The notes beneath the pieces were generated by a model. That model had not been told where the DNA came from and did not search any database. It worked only from the letters and a program-made list of their open reading frames with translations. The translations under genes and the position numbers were made by a program. A stretch of 64,000 nt of DNA from Streptomyces atratus (GTDB lineage Bacteria > Actinomycetota > Actinomycetes > Streptomycetales > Streptomycetaceae), in the NCBI RefSeq assembly GCF_014648655.1, contig NZ_BMRN01000021.1:1-64000 (forward strand), given 5' to 3'. Below, piece by piece: positions 8,744 through 16,914 of this stretch (position 1 is its first letter; every line of letters starts with the position of its first letter).

Positions 8744-9502
8744 ATGCTGTTTTCCAGCAAGGGCAAGCACCGCCGCCCGTCCAAGGCCGTCCGTATCGCC
8801 ACGCTCGCCGGTGTCGCCGGTACGGCCGTCGCCGTACCGCTGATGGGTGCGACCGGCGCCTCCGCCGCCTCCGTCGCCACCTGGGACGCCGTCGCCCAGT
8901 GCGAGTCCGGTGGCAACTGGTCCATCAACACCGGTAACGGCTACTACGGCGGTCTGCAGTTCTCGCAGTCCAGCTGGGCCGCCGCCGGTGGTACGCAGTA
9001 CGCCCCCCGTGCCGACCTGGCCACCAAGGCTCAGCAGATCGCCACCGCCGAGAAGCTCCTCGACATGCAGGGTCCGGGTGCCTGGGGCTGCGCCGGCGCC
9101 GGCAACCTGACCAACGACGGTGTCGACCCGGGTGTCGACACCGGCTCCTCCTCGAACTCCACCTCCAGCTCCAACGCCACCGAGCAGAAGAGCACCCCGG
9201 CCGCGCCGAAGCAGCAGGCCCAGCCGCAGAAGACCGAGCGCACCGAGGCTCCGGCCGCCTCCCGCTCGGACCGCTCCGTCGCCCCGCAGGCCGAGTCGAA
9301 GAAGACCGTCACCACCCCGACCGGCGAGAAGGTCGAGAAGGGTGACGGCGAGTACAAGGTCGCCTCCGGCGACTCCCTGAGCAAGATCGCCGCCGACCAC
9401 AAGGTCAAGGGCGGCTGGCAGCAGCTGTTCGAGCTGAACAAGGACATCGTCGAGGACGCCGACCTGATCTACCCGGGTCAGCAGCTTCATCTGACGAAGT
9501 AG
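8744..9502 (+). CDS. rpfA: Resuscitation-promoting factor RpfA, LysM-containing
   Basis: A 252-residue secreted peptidoglycan-cleaving enzyme. The signal peptide (about 1-42, ending TGASAA) is followed by the Rpf domain WDAVAQCESGGNWSINTGNGYYGGLQ with the catalytic Glu in QCESGG, then a Ser/Thr/Glu/Lys linker and a C-terminal LysM domain (YKVASGDSLSKIAADH...LIYPGQQLHL). It acts in the wall at germination and outgrowth. The ATG at 8744 with GAGGAG at 8731-8736 is preferred; an in-frame GTG at 8729 lies inside the riboswitch stem. The c-di-AMP riboswitch directly upstream, as in other streptomycetes, supports the rpfA name. Confidence 0.93.
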   Translation: MLFSSKGKHRRPSKAVRIATLAGVAGTAVAVPLMGATGASAASVATWDAVAQCESGGNWSINTGNGYYGGLQFSQSSWAAAGGTQYAPRADLATKAQQIATAEKLLDMQGPGAWGCAGAGNLTNDGVDPGVDTGSSSNSTSSSNATEQKSTPAAPKQQAQPQKTERTEAPAASRSDRSVAPQAESKKTVTTPTGEKVEKGDGEYKVASGDSLSKIAADHKVKGGWQQLFELNKDIVEDADLIYPGQQLHLTK

Positions 9503-9526
9503 TTCGGGCTCTCTCCCCCCTGAGCA

Positions 9527-9573
9527 CCCCGGCCCGGCGCGCAATCCCCCCGTATGCGCCGGGCCGGGGTTTC
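9527..9573 (+). terminator. Intrinsic terminator of rpfA
   Basis: A 14-bp perfect stem, CCCCGGCCCGGCGC (9527-9540) with GCGCCGGGCCGGGG (9556-9569), followed by TTTC, 25 bases after the rpfA stop. Confidence 0.85.
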
Positions 9574-9699
9574 TGCGCGGCACGTCACCTCTGTCCGGCG
9601 CGCCACCTCCATGTGCGGTGCGTCACCTCTGTATATGCGTCACCTCTGCACAGAGGGGGCGCCGCGTGTCGCACAGGGAGTGCCGACCGCGAGTGATCG

Positions 9700-9730
9700 T
9701 TCAACTGTTGTAGTTACTGACCAGTAAAAT
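9700..9730 (+). promoter_or_regulatory. Candidate eno promoter with an overlapping palindrome
   Basis: A perfect inverted repeat TTACTGACCAGTAA at 9714-9727 overlaps a -10-like TAAAAT (9725-9730); TTCAAC at 9700-9705 could be a weak -35 with a 19-bp spacer. The palindrome has the size of a TetR-type operator. The next gene is eno, whose GTG lies about 155 bases downstream. The wider 383-base gap between rpfA and eno holds only this element and the rpfA terminator. Confidence 0.4.
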
Positions 9731-9885
9731 TCTGACCGTTTGCCCGGCAATGCGCGCCCTTGGGTCCTTTTTCGTCCCAGGGGACGGGCGGTCGTCCGAC
9801 TGAGTGGGCCGGGCCGGTTAGGCTCATGTCGCAAGGCCAAAGTGACCCTGCACAACCAGTGTCATATCCCAGAAGGAGATGCCTC

Positions 9886-11166
9886 GTGCCGTCCATCGAC
9901 GTCGTCGTAGCCCGGGAAATCCTCGACTCCCGGGGGAACCCCACGGTCGAGGTCGAGGTTGGCCTCGACGACGGCAGCACGGGTCGTGCTGCCGTGCCGT
10001 CCGGCGCCTCCACCGGTGCGTTCGAGGCCATTGAGCTTCGCGACGGTGACCCCAACCGTTACCAGGGCAAGGGCGTCGAGAAGGCCGTCCTGGCCGTGAT
10101 CGAGCAGATCGGCCCGGAGCTCGTCGGCTACGACGCGACCGAGCAGCGGCTGATCGACCAGGCGATGTTCGACCTGGACGCCACCGAGAACAAGGGTTCG
10201 CTCGGCGCCAACGCCATCCTCGGCGTCTCGCTGGCCGTCGCCCACGCCGCCTCCGAGGCCTCGGACCTGCCGCTGTTCCGCTACCTCGGTGGCCCGAACG
10301 CGCACCTGCTGCCCGTTCCGATGATGAACATCCTCAACGGTGGGTCGCACGCCGACTCCAACGTGGACATCCAGGAGTTCATGATCGCCCCGATCGGCGC
10401 GGAGTCCTTCTCCGAGGCCCTGCGCTGGGGCGCCGAGGTCTACCACACGCTGAAGAAGGTCCTGAAGACCAAGGGTCTTTCGACCGGTCTCGGCGACGAG
10501 GGCGGCTTCGCACCGAACCTGGAGTCGAACCGCGCCGCCCTCGACCTCATCCTCGAGGCCATCAAGGAAGCCGGCTACGCCCCGGGCAAGGACATCGCGC
10601 TCGCGCTCGACGTCGCCGCGTCCGAGTTCTACAAGGACGGCAAGTACGAGTTCGAGGGCAAGTCCCGCTCGGCCGCCGAGATGACCGAGTACTACGAGGA
10701 GCTCGTCTCCGCGTACCCGCTGGTCTCCATCGAGGACCCGCTGTACGAGGACGACTGGGCCGGCTGGAACGTCATCACCCAGAAGCTCGGCGCCAAGGTG
10801 CAGATCGTCGGCGACGACCTGTTCGTCACCAACCCGGAGCGTCTGGCCCGCGGCATCGAGGAGGGCTCCGCCAACGCCCTGCTCGTCAAGGTCAACCAGA
10901 TCGGCTCGCTGACCGAGACCCTGGACGCCGTCGAGCTGGCCCAGCGCAACGGCTTCAAGTGCATGATGTCCCACCGCTCGGGCGAGACCGAGGACGTCAC
11001 CATCGCCGACCTCGCCGTCGCGGTGAACTGCGGCCAGATCAAGACCGGCGCCCCGGCCCGCTCGGACCGCGTCGCCAAGTACAACCAGCTGCTGCGCATC
11101 GAGGAGATCCTCGACGACGCCGCGGTGTACGCGGGCCGCTCGGCGTTCCCGCGTTTCAAGGGCTGA
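9886..11166 (+). CDS. eno: Enolase
   Basis: A 426-residue glycolytic enzyme that converts 2-phosphoglycerate to phosphoenolpyruvate; cytoplasmic and Mg-dependent. Seen: the N-terminal REILDSRGNPTVEVEV block, SGASTGAFEA, metal ligands in ALDVAASEF, SIEDPL and GDDLFVTN, the catalytic Lys in LLVKVNQIGSLTET, and SHRSGETED. Full family length. The GTG at 9886 has a textbook AGAAGGAGA ribosome binding site ending at 9879; the longer upstream frame is ruled out by this and by the family N terminus. It heads a same-strand run with divIC, the DUF501 gene and ppx. Confidence 0.98.
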   Translation: MPSIDVVVAREILDSRGNPTVEVEVGLDDGSTGRAAVPSGASTGAFEAIELRDGDPNRYQGKGVEKAVLAVIEQIGPELVGYDATEQRLIDQAMFDLDATENKGSLGANAILGVSLAVAHAASEASDLPLFRYLGGPNAHLLPVPMMNILNGGSHADSNVDIQEFMIAPIGAESFSEALRWGAEVYHTLKKVLKTKGLSTGLGDEGGFAPNLESNRAALDLILEAIKEAGYAPGKDIALALDVAASEFYKDGKYEFEGKSRSAAEMTEYYEELVSAYPLVSIEDPLYEDDWAGWNVITQKLGAKVQIVGDDLFVTNPERLARGIEEGSANALLVKVNQIGSLTETLDAVELAQRNGFKCMMSHRSGETEDVTIADLAVAVNCGQIKTGAPARSDRVAKYNQLLRIEEILDDAAVYAGRSAFPRFKG

Positions 11167-11268
11167 GCACCGGCCCTTCGAGGGCCGAAGGCCCCGGCCT
11201 CCGTCCGTCCCCGCATTCGGTCCCGTACCGTGTGCGGGGACGGACGTGCGTAATGGGGAGGCGGAGAC

Positions 11269-11739
11269 ATGGCCGCGAAGGACCGGGACCGGTTCTCCAC
11301 CGCGACCCGGCTGCGGCTGCTCGGCGAGCAGACCGCCGCCCGCGTCTACCGGTCGCAGAACCGCCGTCAGGCCCGCCGCTCCCGGCTCACCGGCCGGGCG
11401 GCCTTCCTCGCCCTCGTCGTCTGCTCCCTGGTGGTCGCGCTCGCGTACCCGATGCGGCAGTACGTGTCGCAGCGGGACGAGATCGCCGACCAGGAGCGTA
11501 TGGCGCAGGAGGCCGCGGCCCGCACCGAGGAGTTGCGTGACGAGAAGGCGCGCCTCCAGGACGACGCGTACGTCCGGCAGCTGGCCCGCAAGCACCTGCA
11601 CTACCTTCTCCCCGGGGAGACCGGTTACACGGTGATCGACCCCGACGCGGTCAAGGAGCGCAACGGCGAGACGGACGAGTCCGGCCGGCCATGGCACTCC
11701 AACCTCTGGGACGGCGTCGACAGCGCCGACCGCGACTGA
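11269..11739 (+). CDS. divIC: DivIC/FtsB-like septum formation initiator
   Basis: A 156-residue bitopic division protein. A basic cytoplasmic N terminus of about 42 residues is followed by one membrane span (FLALVVCSLVVALAYPM), then an extracytoplasmic coiled coil (QRDEIADQERMAQEAAARTEELRDEKARLQ is its heptad region, in part) and the conserved YVRQLARKHLHYLLPGETGY. It should join FtsL and FtsQ in the divisome to support septal peptidoglycan synthesis. The ATG at 11269 has a GGGAGG ribosome binding site. The eno-divIC-DUF501-ppx order is common in actinobacteria. Confidence 0.88.
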   Translation: MAAKDRDRFSTATRLRLLGEQTAARVYRSQNRRQARRSRLTGRAAFLALVVCSLVVALAYPMRQYVSQRDEIADQERMAQEAAARTEELRDEKARLQDDAYVRQLARKHLHYLLPGETGYTVIDPDAVKERNGETDESGRPWHSNLWDGVDSADRD

Positions 11740-11798
11740 CTCTCTTCATCCATCTGCAGAACCGCAGTTCGAGCAGCCCGATCAGAACCTAGGCAGGC

Positions 11799-12341
11799 AT
11801 GGAAACCCCCCCTCCGCAGACCGAGCCCACCGCGCCCACCGAGGCGGACATCGCCGCGTTCCAGCAGCAGCTGGGCCGCCCGCCGCGCGGGCTGCGCGCG
11901 ATCGCGCACCGCTGCCCGTGCGGCAACCCGGACGTGGTCGAGACGCAGCCCCGGCTGGAGGACGGTACGCCGTTCCCGACGACGTACTACCTGACGTGCC
12001 CGCGTGCCGCGTCCGCGATCGGCACGCTGGAGGCGAACGGCGTCATGAAGGAGATGACCGAGCGCCTCGGTACGGACCCCGAGCTGGCCGCCGCGTACCG
12101 GGCCGCGCACGAGGACTACATCGCCCGGCGCGATGCCATCGAGGTCCTCGAGGGCTTCCCGAGCGCGGGGGGCATGCCGGACCGGGTGAAGTGCCTGCAC
12201 GTGCTGGTCGGCCACTCGCTGGCGGCGGGGCCCGGGGTGAACCCGCTCGGCGACGAGGCGATCGCGATGCTGCCGGAGTGGTGGAGCAAGGGGCCGTGCG
12301 TGACGCCCTGCCAGTCCGCGGACGCGGGCGACGAAGCCTGA
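11799..12341 (+). CDS. DUF501 family protein
   Basis: A 180-residue conserved actinobacterial protein of unknown function. Landmarks are LGRPPRGLRAIAHRCPCGNPDVVETQPRLEDGTPFPTTYYLTCPR near the N terminus (in part), with a CPCG pair and a later Cys that could bind metal, and GHSLAAGPGVNPLGDEA near the C terminus. No signal peptide or membrane segment. It always seems to sit between divIC and the Ppx/GppA gene, suggesting a housekeeping role, but none is established to my knowledge. Start ATG at 11799 with AGGCAGG upstream. Confidence 0.85.
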   Translation: METPPPQTEPTAPTEADIAAFQQQLGRPPRGLRAIAHRCPCGNPDVVETQPRLEDGTPFPTTYYLTCPRAASAIGTLEANGVMKEMTERLGTDPELAAAYRAAHEDYIARRDAIEVLEGFPSAGGMPDRVKCLHVLVGHSLAAGPGVNPLGDEAIAMLPEWWSKGPCVTPCQSADAGDEA

Positions 12342-12413
12342 CCGTTCCCGGGGGCTCCGCCCCCGGACCCCGCTCCTCGGTCGCCGGAGGGGCTTGATTC
12401 CACAGGAGCATTC

Positions 12414-13355
12414 ATGACTCGCGTGGCCGCCATCGACTGCGGTACCAACTCCATCCGTCTGCTCGTCGCCGACGCGGACCCGTCCACCGGTGAGCTCGTC
12501 GAGCTCGACCGCCGGATGGAGATCGTCCGCCTCGGCCAGGGCGTCGACCGCACCGGCCGGCTCGCGCCCGAGGCCCTGGAGCGGACGTTCGCCGCATGCC
12601 GCCAGTACGCGGAGGTGATCAAGGAGCACGGGGCGCAGAAGATACGCTTCGTCGCCACCTCCGCCTCCCGGGACGCGGAGAACAGGGACGAGTTCGTCCG
12701 CGGCGTGCTGGACATCCTGGGCGTCGAACCCGAGGTGATCAGCGGCGACCAGGAGGCGGAGTTCTCCTTCACCGGCGCCACCAAGGAGCTCGCGGGCCGA
12801 GATCACCTCGCGAAGCCGTATCTCGTCGTGGACATCGGCGGCGGCTCCACCGAGTTCGTCGTCGGCGACGACCATGTGCGGGCCGCGCGCTCCGTGGACA
12901 TCGGCTGCGTACGGATGACCGAGCGGCACCTCGTGCACGACGGTGTCGTGAGCGATCCGCCGACCCCCGGTCAGATCACCGCGATCCGCGCCGACATCGA
13001 CGCCGCCCTCGATCTCGCCGAGGAGAGCGTCCCGCTCACCGGGGCCGCCACCCTCGTCGGCCTCGCCGGGACGGTCACCACGGTCGCCGCGATCGCCCTC
13101 GGGCTCGACGTGTACGACTCCGAGGCGATCCACCACTCCCGGATCTCCCTGGACCAGGTCCAGGAGATCACCGGACGGCTCGTCACCTCCACCCACGCCG
13201 AACGTGCGGCGATCGGTGCGATGCATCCGGGACGGGTCGATGTGATCACCTCGGGAGCGCTGATCCTGCTCGCCGTGATGAAGCGGACCGGGGCCCAGGA
13301 GATCGTCGTCAGCGAGCACGACATCCTCGACGGAATCGGCTGGTCGATCGCGTAG
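12414..13355 (+). CDS. ppx: Ppx/GppA family exopolyphosphatase
   Basis: A 313-residue phosphatase of the actin-like ATPase fold that removes terminal phosphates from polyphosphate and/or hydrolyses pppGpp. Seen: the N-terminal phosphate-1 motif AAIDCGTNSIRLLV, RFVATSASRDAEN, the phosphate-2 motif VVDIGGGSTEFVVG, and VGLAGTVTT. It lacks the C-terminal HD-like domain of long enterobacterial Ppx, as usual for the short actinobacterial type. Start ATG at 12414 with CAGGAG upstream. It closes the eno-divIC-DUF501 run. Confidence 0.92.
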   Translation: MTRVAAIDCGTNSIRLLVADADPSTGELVELDRRMEIVRLGQGVDRTGRLAPEALERTFAACRQYAEVIKEHGAQKIRFVATSASRDAENRDEFVRGVLDILGVEPEVISGDQEAEFSFTGATKELAGRDHLAKPYLVVDIGGGSTEFVVGDDHVRAARSVDIGCVRMTERHLVHDGVVSDPPTPGQITAIRADIDAALDLAEESVPLTGAATLVGLAGTVTTVAAIALGLDVYDSEAIHHSRISLDQVQEITGRLVTSTHAERAAIGAMHPGRVDVITSGALILLAVMKRTGAQEIVVSEHDILDGIGWSIA

Positions 13356-13461
13356 GTCCGCTCGTGCGGGGGAGGCGCGCGGGGGCCTTCGGCAGGGTGT
13401 GAGAGCGGTGCTCATGCGCACTCCGGCCTGCACTTTTGAGCCTTCGTGGGCCACCCGGAGG

Positions 13462-13477
13462 GTGTCTCGCGAGACAC
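13462..13477. promoter_or_regulatory. Perfect 16-bp palindrome upstream of ndh
   Basis: GTGTCTCGCGAGACAC reads the same on both strands. It lies in the 460-bp gap between ppx and the NADH dehydrogenase gene, with its centre 30 bp (about three helical turns) upstream of the centre of the Rex-like site. I do not recognise the regulator that would bind it. Confidence 0.5.
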
Positions 13478-13490
13478 GTCGCAACGAAGT

Positions 13491-13508
13491 TCGTGAACTT
13501 CTTCACAA
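13491..13508. promoter_or_regulatory. Rex-type redox operator upstream of ndh
   Basis: TCGTGAACTTCTTCACAA matches the Streptomyces Rex consensus TTGTG-N8-CACAA at nine of ten fixed positions. Rex represses respiratory genes at low NADH and leaves DNA when NADH rises. The site is about 308 bp upstream of the ndh ATG, so the promoter would be well upstream of the gene. The rest of the gap to 13815 shows nothing I can name. Confidence 0.65.
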
Positions 13509-13815
13509 GGAATTCGGCCCCGTGGGGGGCGGTTCTGGTCCGTACGGGCACCCAGGGACGCTCGCGGGGTCGTTCCGTGTCGATACGGGACCGTTCCGGA
13601 CGCGTTGCCGGCGCGTGAATCGGAGCGGTGGTTCACCCGGCTCGGAGGCTCAAGGGCCAGCTCACAGGCGGTGAACAACGTTCGCCACTGCACCGTGGTT
13701 CCCCTCCGGTGCCATGACCTCGGTCACGCGGGCGGCGAAGTGTAGCAGAGGGTGGGGCATACCTTGTGAAGGGGCTCACGAGCATGCCCTCCGAGGGGGG
13801 TGGATACTCGATGGC

Positions 13816-15201
13816 ATGAGCACCACGGAGCGTCCCAGGATCCTCGTAGTAGGCGGTGGGTACGTAGGCCTGTACGCAGCTCGGCGCATTCTGAAGAAGA
13901 TGCGCTACGGCGAGGCGACCGTCACGGTCGTCGACCCCCGGTCGTACATGACCTACCAGCCCTTCCTCCCCGAAGCCGCCGCAGGCAGCATCTCGCCTCG
14001 GCATGTCGTCGTCCCGCTGCGACGCGTACTGCCGAAGGCCGAGGTTCTCACCGGCCGCGTCACGACCATCGATCAGGACCGCAAGGTCGCCACGGTCGCG
14101 CCGCTCGTCGGCGAGGCCTACGAGCTGCCCTTCGACTACCTGGTCATCGCGATGGGCGCGGTCTCCCGCACCTTCCCGATCCCCGGCCTCGCCGAACAGG
14201 GCATCGGCATGAAGGGCATTGAGGAGGCCATCGGCCTGCGCAACCACGTCCTCGAGCAGTTGGACAAGGCCGACTCGACGACCGATGAGGACGTCCGCCG
14301 CCGGGCGTTGACGTTCGTCTTCGTGGGTGGCGGGTTCGCCGGTGCGGAGACCATCGGCGAGGTCGAGGACATGGCCCGCGACGCGGCGAAGTACTACACG
14401 AACGTGAAGCGCGAGGACATGCGCTTCATCCTCGTCGACGCCGCCGACAAGATCCTTCCCGAGGTCGGCCCGAAGCTGGGCACCTGGGGCCGGGAGCACC
14501 TGGAGTCCCGTGGCGTCGAGGTCTTCCTCTCGACCTCCATGGACTCCTGCGTCGACGGTCATGTCGTGCTGAAGAACGGCCTCGAGGTCGACTCCAACAC
14601 GATCGTGTGGACGGCCGGTGTGAAGCCGAACCCGGCGCTGGCCCGCTTCGGTCTGCCGCTCGGTCCGCGCGGTCACGTGGACACCTCCGAGAAGCTCCAG
14701 GTGCAGGGCACCGACTACATCTGGGCCGCGGGCGACAACGCCCAGGTTCCGGACATGGTCGGCCGCAGGGCCGGCAACCCGAACGCCTGGTGCCCGCCGA
14801 ACGCCCAGCACGCGCTGCGGCAGGCCAAGGTTCTCGGTGACAACGTCATCTCCGGGATGCGCGGTTTCCCGCAGAAGGAATACAGCCACGCCAACAAGGG
14901 TGCGGTCGCCGGTCTGGGGCTGCACAAGGGCGTTGCGATGATCGTCATGGGCAAGATGAAGATCAAGCTCAAGGGCCGTCTCGCCTGGTACATGCACCGT
15001 GGCTACCACGGCCTGGCGATGCCGACCTGGAACCGTAAGATCCGGATCTTCGCCGACTGGACCCTTGCGATGTTCCTCAAGCGCGAGGTCGTCTCGCTCG
15101 GCGCCATGGAGACGCCGCGCGAGGAGTTCTACGAGGCCGCCAAGCCGGCCCCGGCACCGGCCGCCGCCAAGGTCGAGGGCGAGAAGGCCAAGGCCTCCTA
15201 G
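13816..15201 (+). CDS. ndh: Type II NADH dehydrogenase (NDH-2)
   Basis: A 461-residue membrane-associated flavoenzyme passing electrons from NADH to menaquinone without proton pumping. Two dinucleotide-binding motifs are visible: ILVVGGGYVGLYAA at the N terminus (FAD) and FVFVGGGFAGAET near residue 170 (NADH). A late GDNA-type flavin motif (YIWAAGDNAQVPDM) and a C-terminal amphipathic region fit the family. I chose the ATG at 13816, just before TTERPRILVVGG; the frame is open further upstream but that part is not family-like. A Rex-type operator upstream suggests control by the NADH/NAD ratio. A terminator follows at 15246. Confidence 0.93.
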   Translation: MSTTERPRILVVGGGYVGLYAARRILKKMRYGEATVTVVDPRSYMTYQPFLPEAAAGSISPRHVVVPLRRVLPKAEVLTGRVTTIDQDRKVATVAPLVGEAYELPFDYLVIAMGAVSRTFPIPGLAEQGIGMKGIEEAIGLRNHVLEQLDKADSTTDEDVRRRALTFVFVGGGFAGAETIGEVEDMARDAAKYYTNVKREDMRFILVDAADKILPEVGPKLGTWGREHLESRGVEVFLSTSMDSCVDGHVVLKNGLEVDSNTIVWTAGVKPNPALARFGLPLGPRGHVDTSEKLQVQGTDYIWAAGDNAQVPDMVGRRAGNPNAWCPPNAQHALRQAKVLGDNVISGMRGFPQKEYSHANKGAVAGLGLHKGVAMIVMGKMKIKLKGRLAWYMHRGYHGLAMPTWNRKIRIFADWTLAMFLKREVVSLGAMETPREEFYEAAKPAPAPAAAKVEGEKAKAS

Positions 15202-15245
15202 TCCGCCCGCGGGTCCACTCGCCCGCGCAGTACGTGCACAACGCC

Positions 15246-15287
15246 CGAAGGGGCCGTCCGCCATCCGTGGTGCGGGCGGCCCCTTCG
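15246..15287 (+). terminator. Terminator of ndh
   Basis: A 16-bp stem, CGAAGGGGCCGTCCGC (15246-15261) with GCGGGCGGCCCCTTCG (15272-15287), one G-U pair, 45 bases after the ndh stop. No long T run follows, as is common in Streptomyces. Confidence 0.75.
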
Positions 15288-15470
15288 GCGTGTCCGGCCG
15301 CCGCGTGACGGGGCGCGTGACGGGGCCCGACGGCGGTGCGTCAACGGATACATGTGTCGTACAGGTATTTTGCCGTTCCGTTGCGCTGTAGCGGGATGGT
15401 GCGCGCTCCGCAGACTGTTGACGGTGCAGTACCTCGTCGTGGCGCCGCGGGTGCTCGGCGTGGTTGCAGG

Positions 15471-15500
15471 CATGTTTGGACATGTTTGGGCACATTGGGA
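15471..15500 (+). repeat. Tandem 10-bp repeats upstream of the CFA-type gene
   Basis: CATGTTTGGA, CATGTTTGGG and CACATTGGGA follow one another immediately, ending about 10 bases before the ribosome binding site of the methyltransferase gene. Repeats one helical turn apart on one face of the DNA suit an operator; they would also lie in the mRNA leader. Confidence 0.5.
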
Positions 15501-15523
15501 ACACCATCACGGAGGTGTGCGCC

Positions 15524-16828
15524 ATGGCAGACGCCGCATTGCGGCTGACCGCTCTCGCCGAGGAGTTGCTGGGAGAAAGGCTGCCGGTCCGTATCCGGGC
15601 CTGGGACGGCAGCGAATCGGGGCCGCCCGGTGCCCCCGTCCTCGTCATCCACAGCCGCCGCGCGCTGCGCCGGCTGCTGTGGAAGCCGGGTGAACTGGGT
15701 CTGGCCCGCGCCTGGGTGGCGGGCGAACTCGACATCGAAGGTGATCTGTACGAGGCCCTGGATCTGATGGCCTCGCTGATCTGGGACCGGGACGTGGAGG
15801 CCAAGGACAGCGTCCACCCGGTCCGCGACCCGAAGGTGCGGGCCTTCGCCAAAGGGCTGTTGCAGCTCGCCGGGCCCTGGCTCCCGCCGGCCCCGCCGCC
15901 CGAGGAGGTACGCCGCCGCACCGGCACCCTCCACACCAAGCGCCGCGACAAGGAGGCCATCAGCCACCACTACGACGTGGGCAATGACTTCTACGAACTG
16001 GTCCTCGGCCCGTCCATGGTCTACTCCTGCGCCTACTGGGAGGACGACGGGAATCTTGAGGACGCCCAGCGCGACAAGCTCGACCTGGTCTGCCGCAAGC
16101 TCGCGCTGAAGGAGGGCGACCGCCTCCTCGACGTCGGCTGCGGCTGGGGCTCCATGGCCATCCACGCGGCCCGCGAGTACGGTGCCCGGGTCACCGGAGT
16201 GACCCTCTCCGTCGAACAGGCCGCCCACGCCAGGAAGCGCATCGCGGAAGAGGGCCTGACCGACCGGATCGAGATCCGGGTCCAGGACTACCGGGACGTC
16301 AGGGACGGCCCGTACGACGCCATCTCGTCCATCGGCATGGCGGAGCATGTCGGCTCGGTCCGCTTCCGCGAATACGCCGACGACCTGTACGCACTCCTCA
16401 AGCCCGGCGGCCGGCTGCTCAACCACCAGATCGCCCGCCGCCCCGAGAAGGACGAGTCCGCGTACCACGTGGACGAATTCATCGACGCCTATGTCTTCCC
16501 GGACGGCGAACTGGCCCCGGTGGGACGGACCGTGGCCACCCTCGAGGAAGCCGGCTTCGAGGCACGTGACGTCGAGTCGATCCGCGAGCACTACGCATTG
16601 ACCCTGCGCAGCTGGGTCGCCAACCTGGAGAAGAACTGGGACCGCGCGGTCCGGATGACCTCGCCGGGACGGGCCAGGGTCTGGCGCCTCTACATGGCCG
16701 CCTCCGCCCTCTCCTTCGAGCACAACAAGATCGGCGTCAACCAGATCCTCGTGGTGCGCCCGGCGGAGGGCGGCGGCGCCCGCATGCCGCTGCGGGCCCG
16801 CGACTGGACGGCGTCGGCGACCGGCTGA
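15524..16828 (+). CDS. Cyclopropane-fatty-acid synthase-type SAM methyltransferase
   Basis: A 434-residue enzyme of the CFA synthase family, which adds a methylene or methyl group from S-adenosylmethionine to unsaturated acyl chains of membrane phospholipids. After an N-terminal domain of ~140 residues, the catalytic part shows HYDVGNDFYELVLGPSMVYSCAYW, the SAM-binding LDVGCGWGSMAIHAA, and SIGMAEHVG. The last part (NHQIARRP, HYALTLRSWVANLEKNW) is typical. Start ATG at 15524 with GGAGGTG at 15511-15517; an upstream in-frame ATG at 15464 lies in the tandem repeats and is unlikely. Cyclopropanation would stabilise membranes in stationary phase or stress. Confidence 0.9.
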   Translation: MADAALRLTALAEELLGERLPVRIRAWDGSESGPPGAPVLVIHSRRALRRLLWKPGELGLARAWVAGELDIEGDLYEALDLMASLIWDRDVEAKDSVHPVRDPKVRAFAKGLLQLAGPWLPPAPPPEEVRRRTGTLHTKRRDKEAISHHYDVGNDFYELVLGPSMVYSCAYWEDDGNLEDAQRDKLDLVCRKLALKEGDRLLDVGCGWGSMAIHAAREYGARVTGVTLSVEQAAHARKRIAEEGLTDRIEIRVQDYRDVRDGPYDAISSIGMAEHVGSVRFREYADDLYALLKPGGRLLNHQIARRPEKDESAYHVDEFIDAYVFPDGELAPVGRTVATLEEAGFEARDVESIREHYALTLRSWVANLEKNWDRAVRMTSPGRARVWRLYMAASALSFEHNKIGVNQILVVRPAEGGGARMPLRARDWTASATG

Positions 16829-16841
16829 CACCCGGGACGGA

Positions 16842-16888
16842 CCGAGGGCCGGTACCCGCAGCTCCAGACTGCGCGTACCGGCCCTCGG
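16842..16888. terminator. Bidirectional terminator between convergent genes
   Basis: A perfect 14-bp stem, CCGAGGGCCGGTAC (16842-16855) with GTACCGGCCCTCGG (16875-16888), between the CFA-type gene and the ABC permease gene, which converge here. Confidence 0.8.
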
Positions 16889-16914
16889 GCGTCTTTGTGA
16901 CCTGCCACCGACCG

